Below, piece by piece: positions 5,982 to 6,118 of a stretch of 6,118 bases of DNA. This stretch comes from an uncultured bacterium (GTDB lineage Bacteria > Bacteroidota > Bacteroidia > Chitinophagales > Chitinophagaceae). The position numbers and the translations under genes are program-made. A model generated the notes under the pieces. The model was given only the letters and a program-made list of their open reading frames with translations, did no database searches and was not told the DNA's origin. The stretch covers positions 1-6,118 of the forward strand of contig CAJBPC010000053.1 in NCBI GenBank assembly GCA_903957405.1. Direction: 5' to 3'. Within the stretch, counting starts at the first letter, position 1. The number at the start of each line of letters is the position of its first letter.

Positions 5982-6118
5982 TCAATGAGACGTTTGCACC
6001 ATTTGAGCTATACATCCAATGACTCGATCATGGAAAATCGATTCCCCGTTTTCTCGGACAAACTCACCGCCCAATGTGGCATGCTCAAGGGCTTTTTTGT
6101 AATTCGTCGTGGTCAAGG
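5982..6118 (-). pseudogene. Degenerate second copy of the TPR gene (partial, 5' part outside the window)
   Basis: Reading the minus strand from the window edge gives LTTTNYKKALEHATL, identical to residues 68-82 of the TPR protein at 3405-4412. The frame then diverges (GGEFVRENGESIFHDRV) because of one extra base compared with the left copy, and it stops at 5982-5984. Nucleotide similarity continues through the frameshift to about 6021 and then ends, so the remaining TPR repeats are missing. This is a truncated, frameshifted paralogue lying tail-to-tail with the ATPase gene, 22 bases from its stop. The intact upstream part, if any, lies beyond the window. Confidence 0.8.

Noticed and set aside
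5967..5992. Hairpin CGTCTC/GAGACG after the ATPase gene as a terminator
   Set aside because: The stem is only 6 bp with a 14-base loop and there is no T run, so termination is unlikely.
1..6118. CRISPR array, insertion sequence or integrase
   Set aside because: No regularly spaced repeats, no transposase or recombinase motifs in any frame, and no terminal repeats paired around a gene.

Overview
The window looks like a piece of a Bacteroidota chromosome. Three things suggest this: a strand-switch promoter that fits the Bacteroidota consensus (TTTG, 21 bases, TAnnTTTG), an Lrp/AsnC regulator whose sequence is typical of that phylum, and the near absence of purine-rich ribosome binding sites. 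It is a junction between a surface-polysaccharide locus on the left and a rearranged accessory segment on the right.

Left part (1-2817, all minus strand). Read in the direction of transcription, an Lrp/AsnC-family regulator is followed by a multi-pass polysaccharide flippase (Wzx-like) and then the N-terminal 249 codons of a Wzz-type chain-length determinant that runs off the window. The flippase would move lipid-linked repeat units across the inner membrane. The Wzz-type protein would set the length of the polymer or help export it. The regulator may simply sit beside the locus, because about 100 bases separate it from the flippase.

Middle (2818-3200). This AT-rich strand-switch region fires both ways. 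To the left is the regulator, with an inverted repeat just upstream of its start. To the right is a compact RNA unit with a good Bacteroidota promoter, a 195-nt tRNA-like RNA and a strong intrinsic terminator. The RNA folds as a cloverleaf with 7-bp acceptor, 3-bp D, 5-bp anticodon and 5-bp T stems. Where a class II tRNA has a short variable arm, this one has a 124-nt branched domain. I know of no family that looks like this, and it is the best candidate for something undescribed.

Right part (3201-6118). A minus-strand gene for a secreted tetratricopeptide (TPR) protein appears broken at its 3' end, where good coding character moves into another frame. A divergent plus-strand gene encodes an AAA_14/DUF4143 ATPase, and its ATG lies inside one arm of a perfect 14-bp inverted repeat. 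The window ends in a second, frameshifted copy of part of the TPR gene, with the last 44 bases identical to the first copy. The ATPase gene therefore sits between two TPR-gene copies, which points to duplication or insertion. I saw no transposase, integrase, CRISPR array or rRNA.
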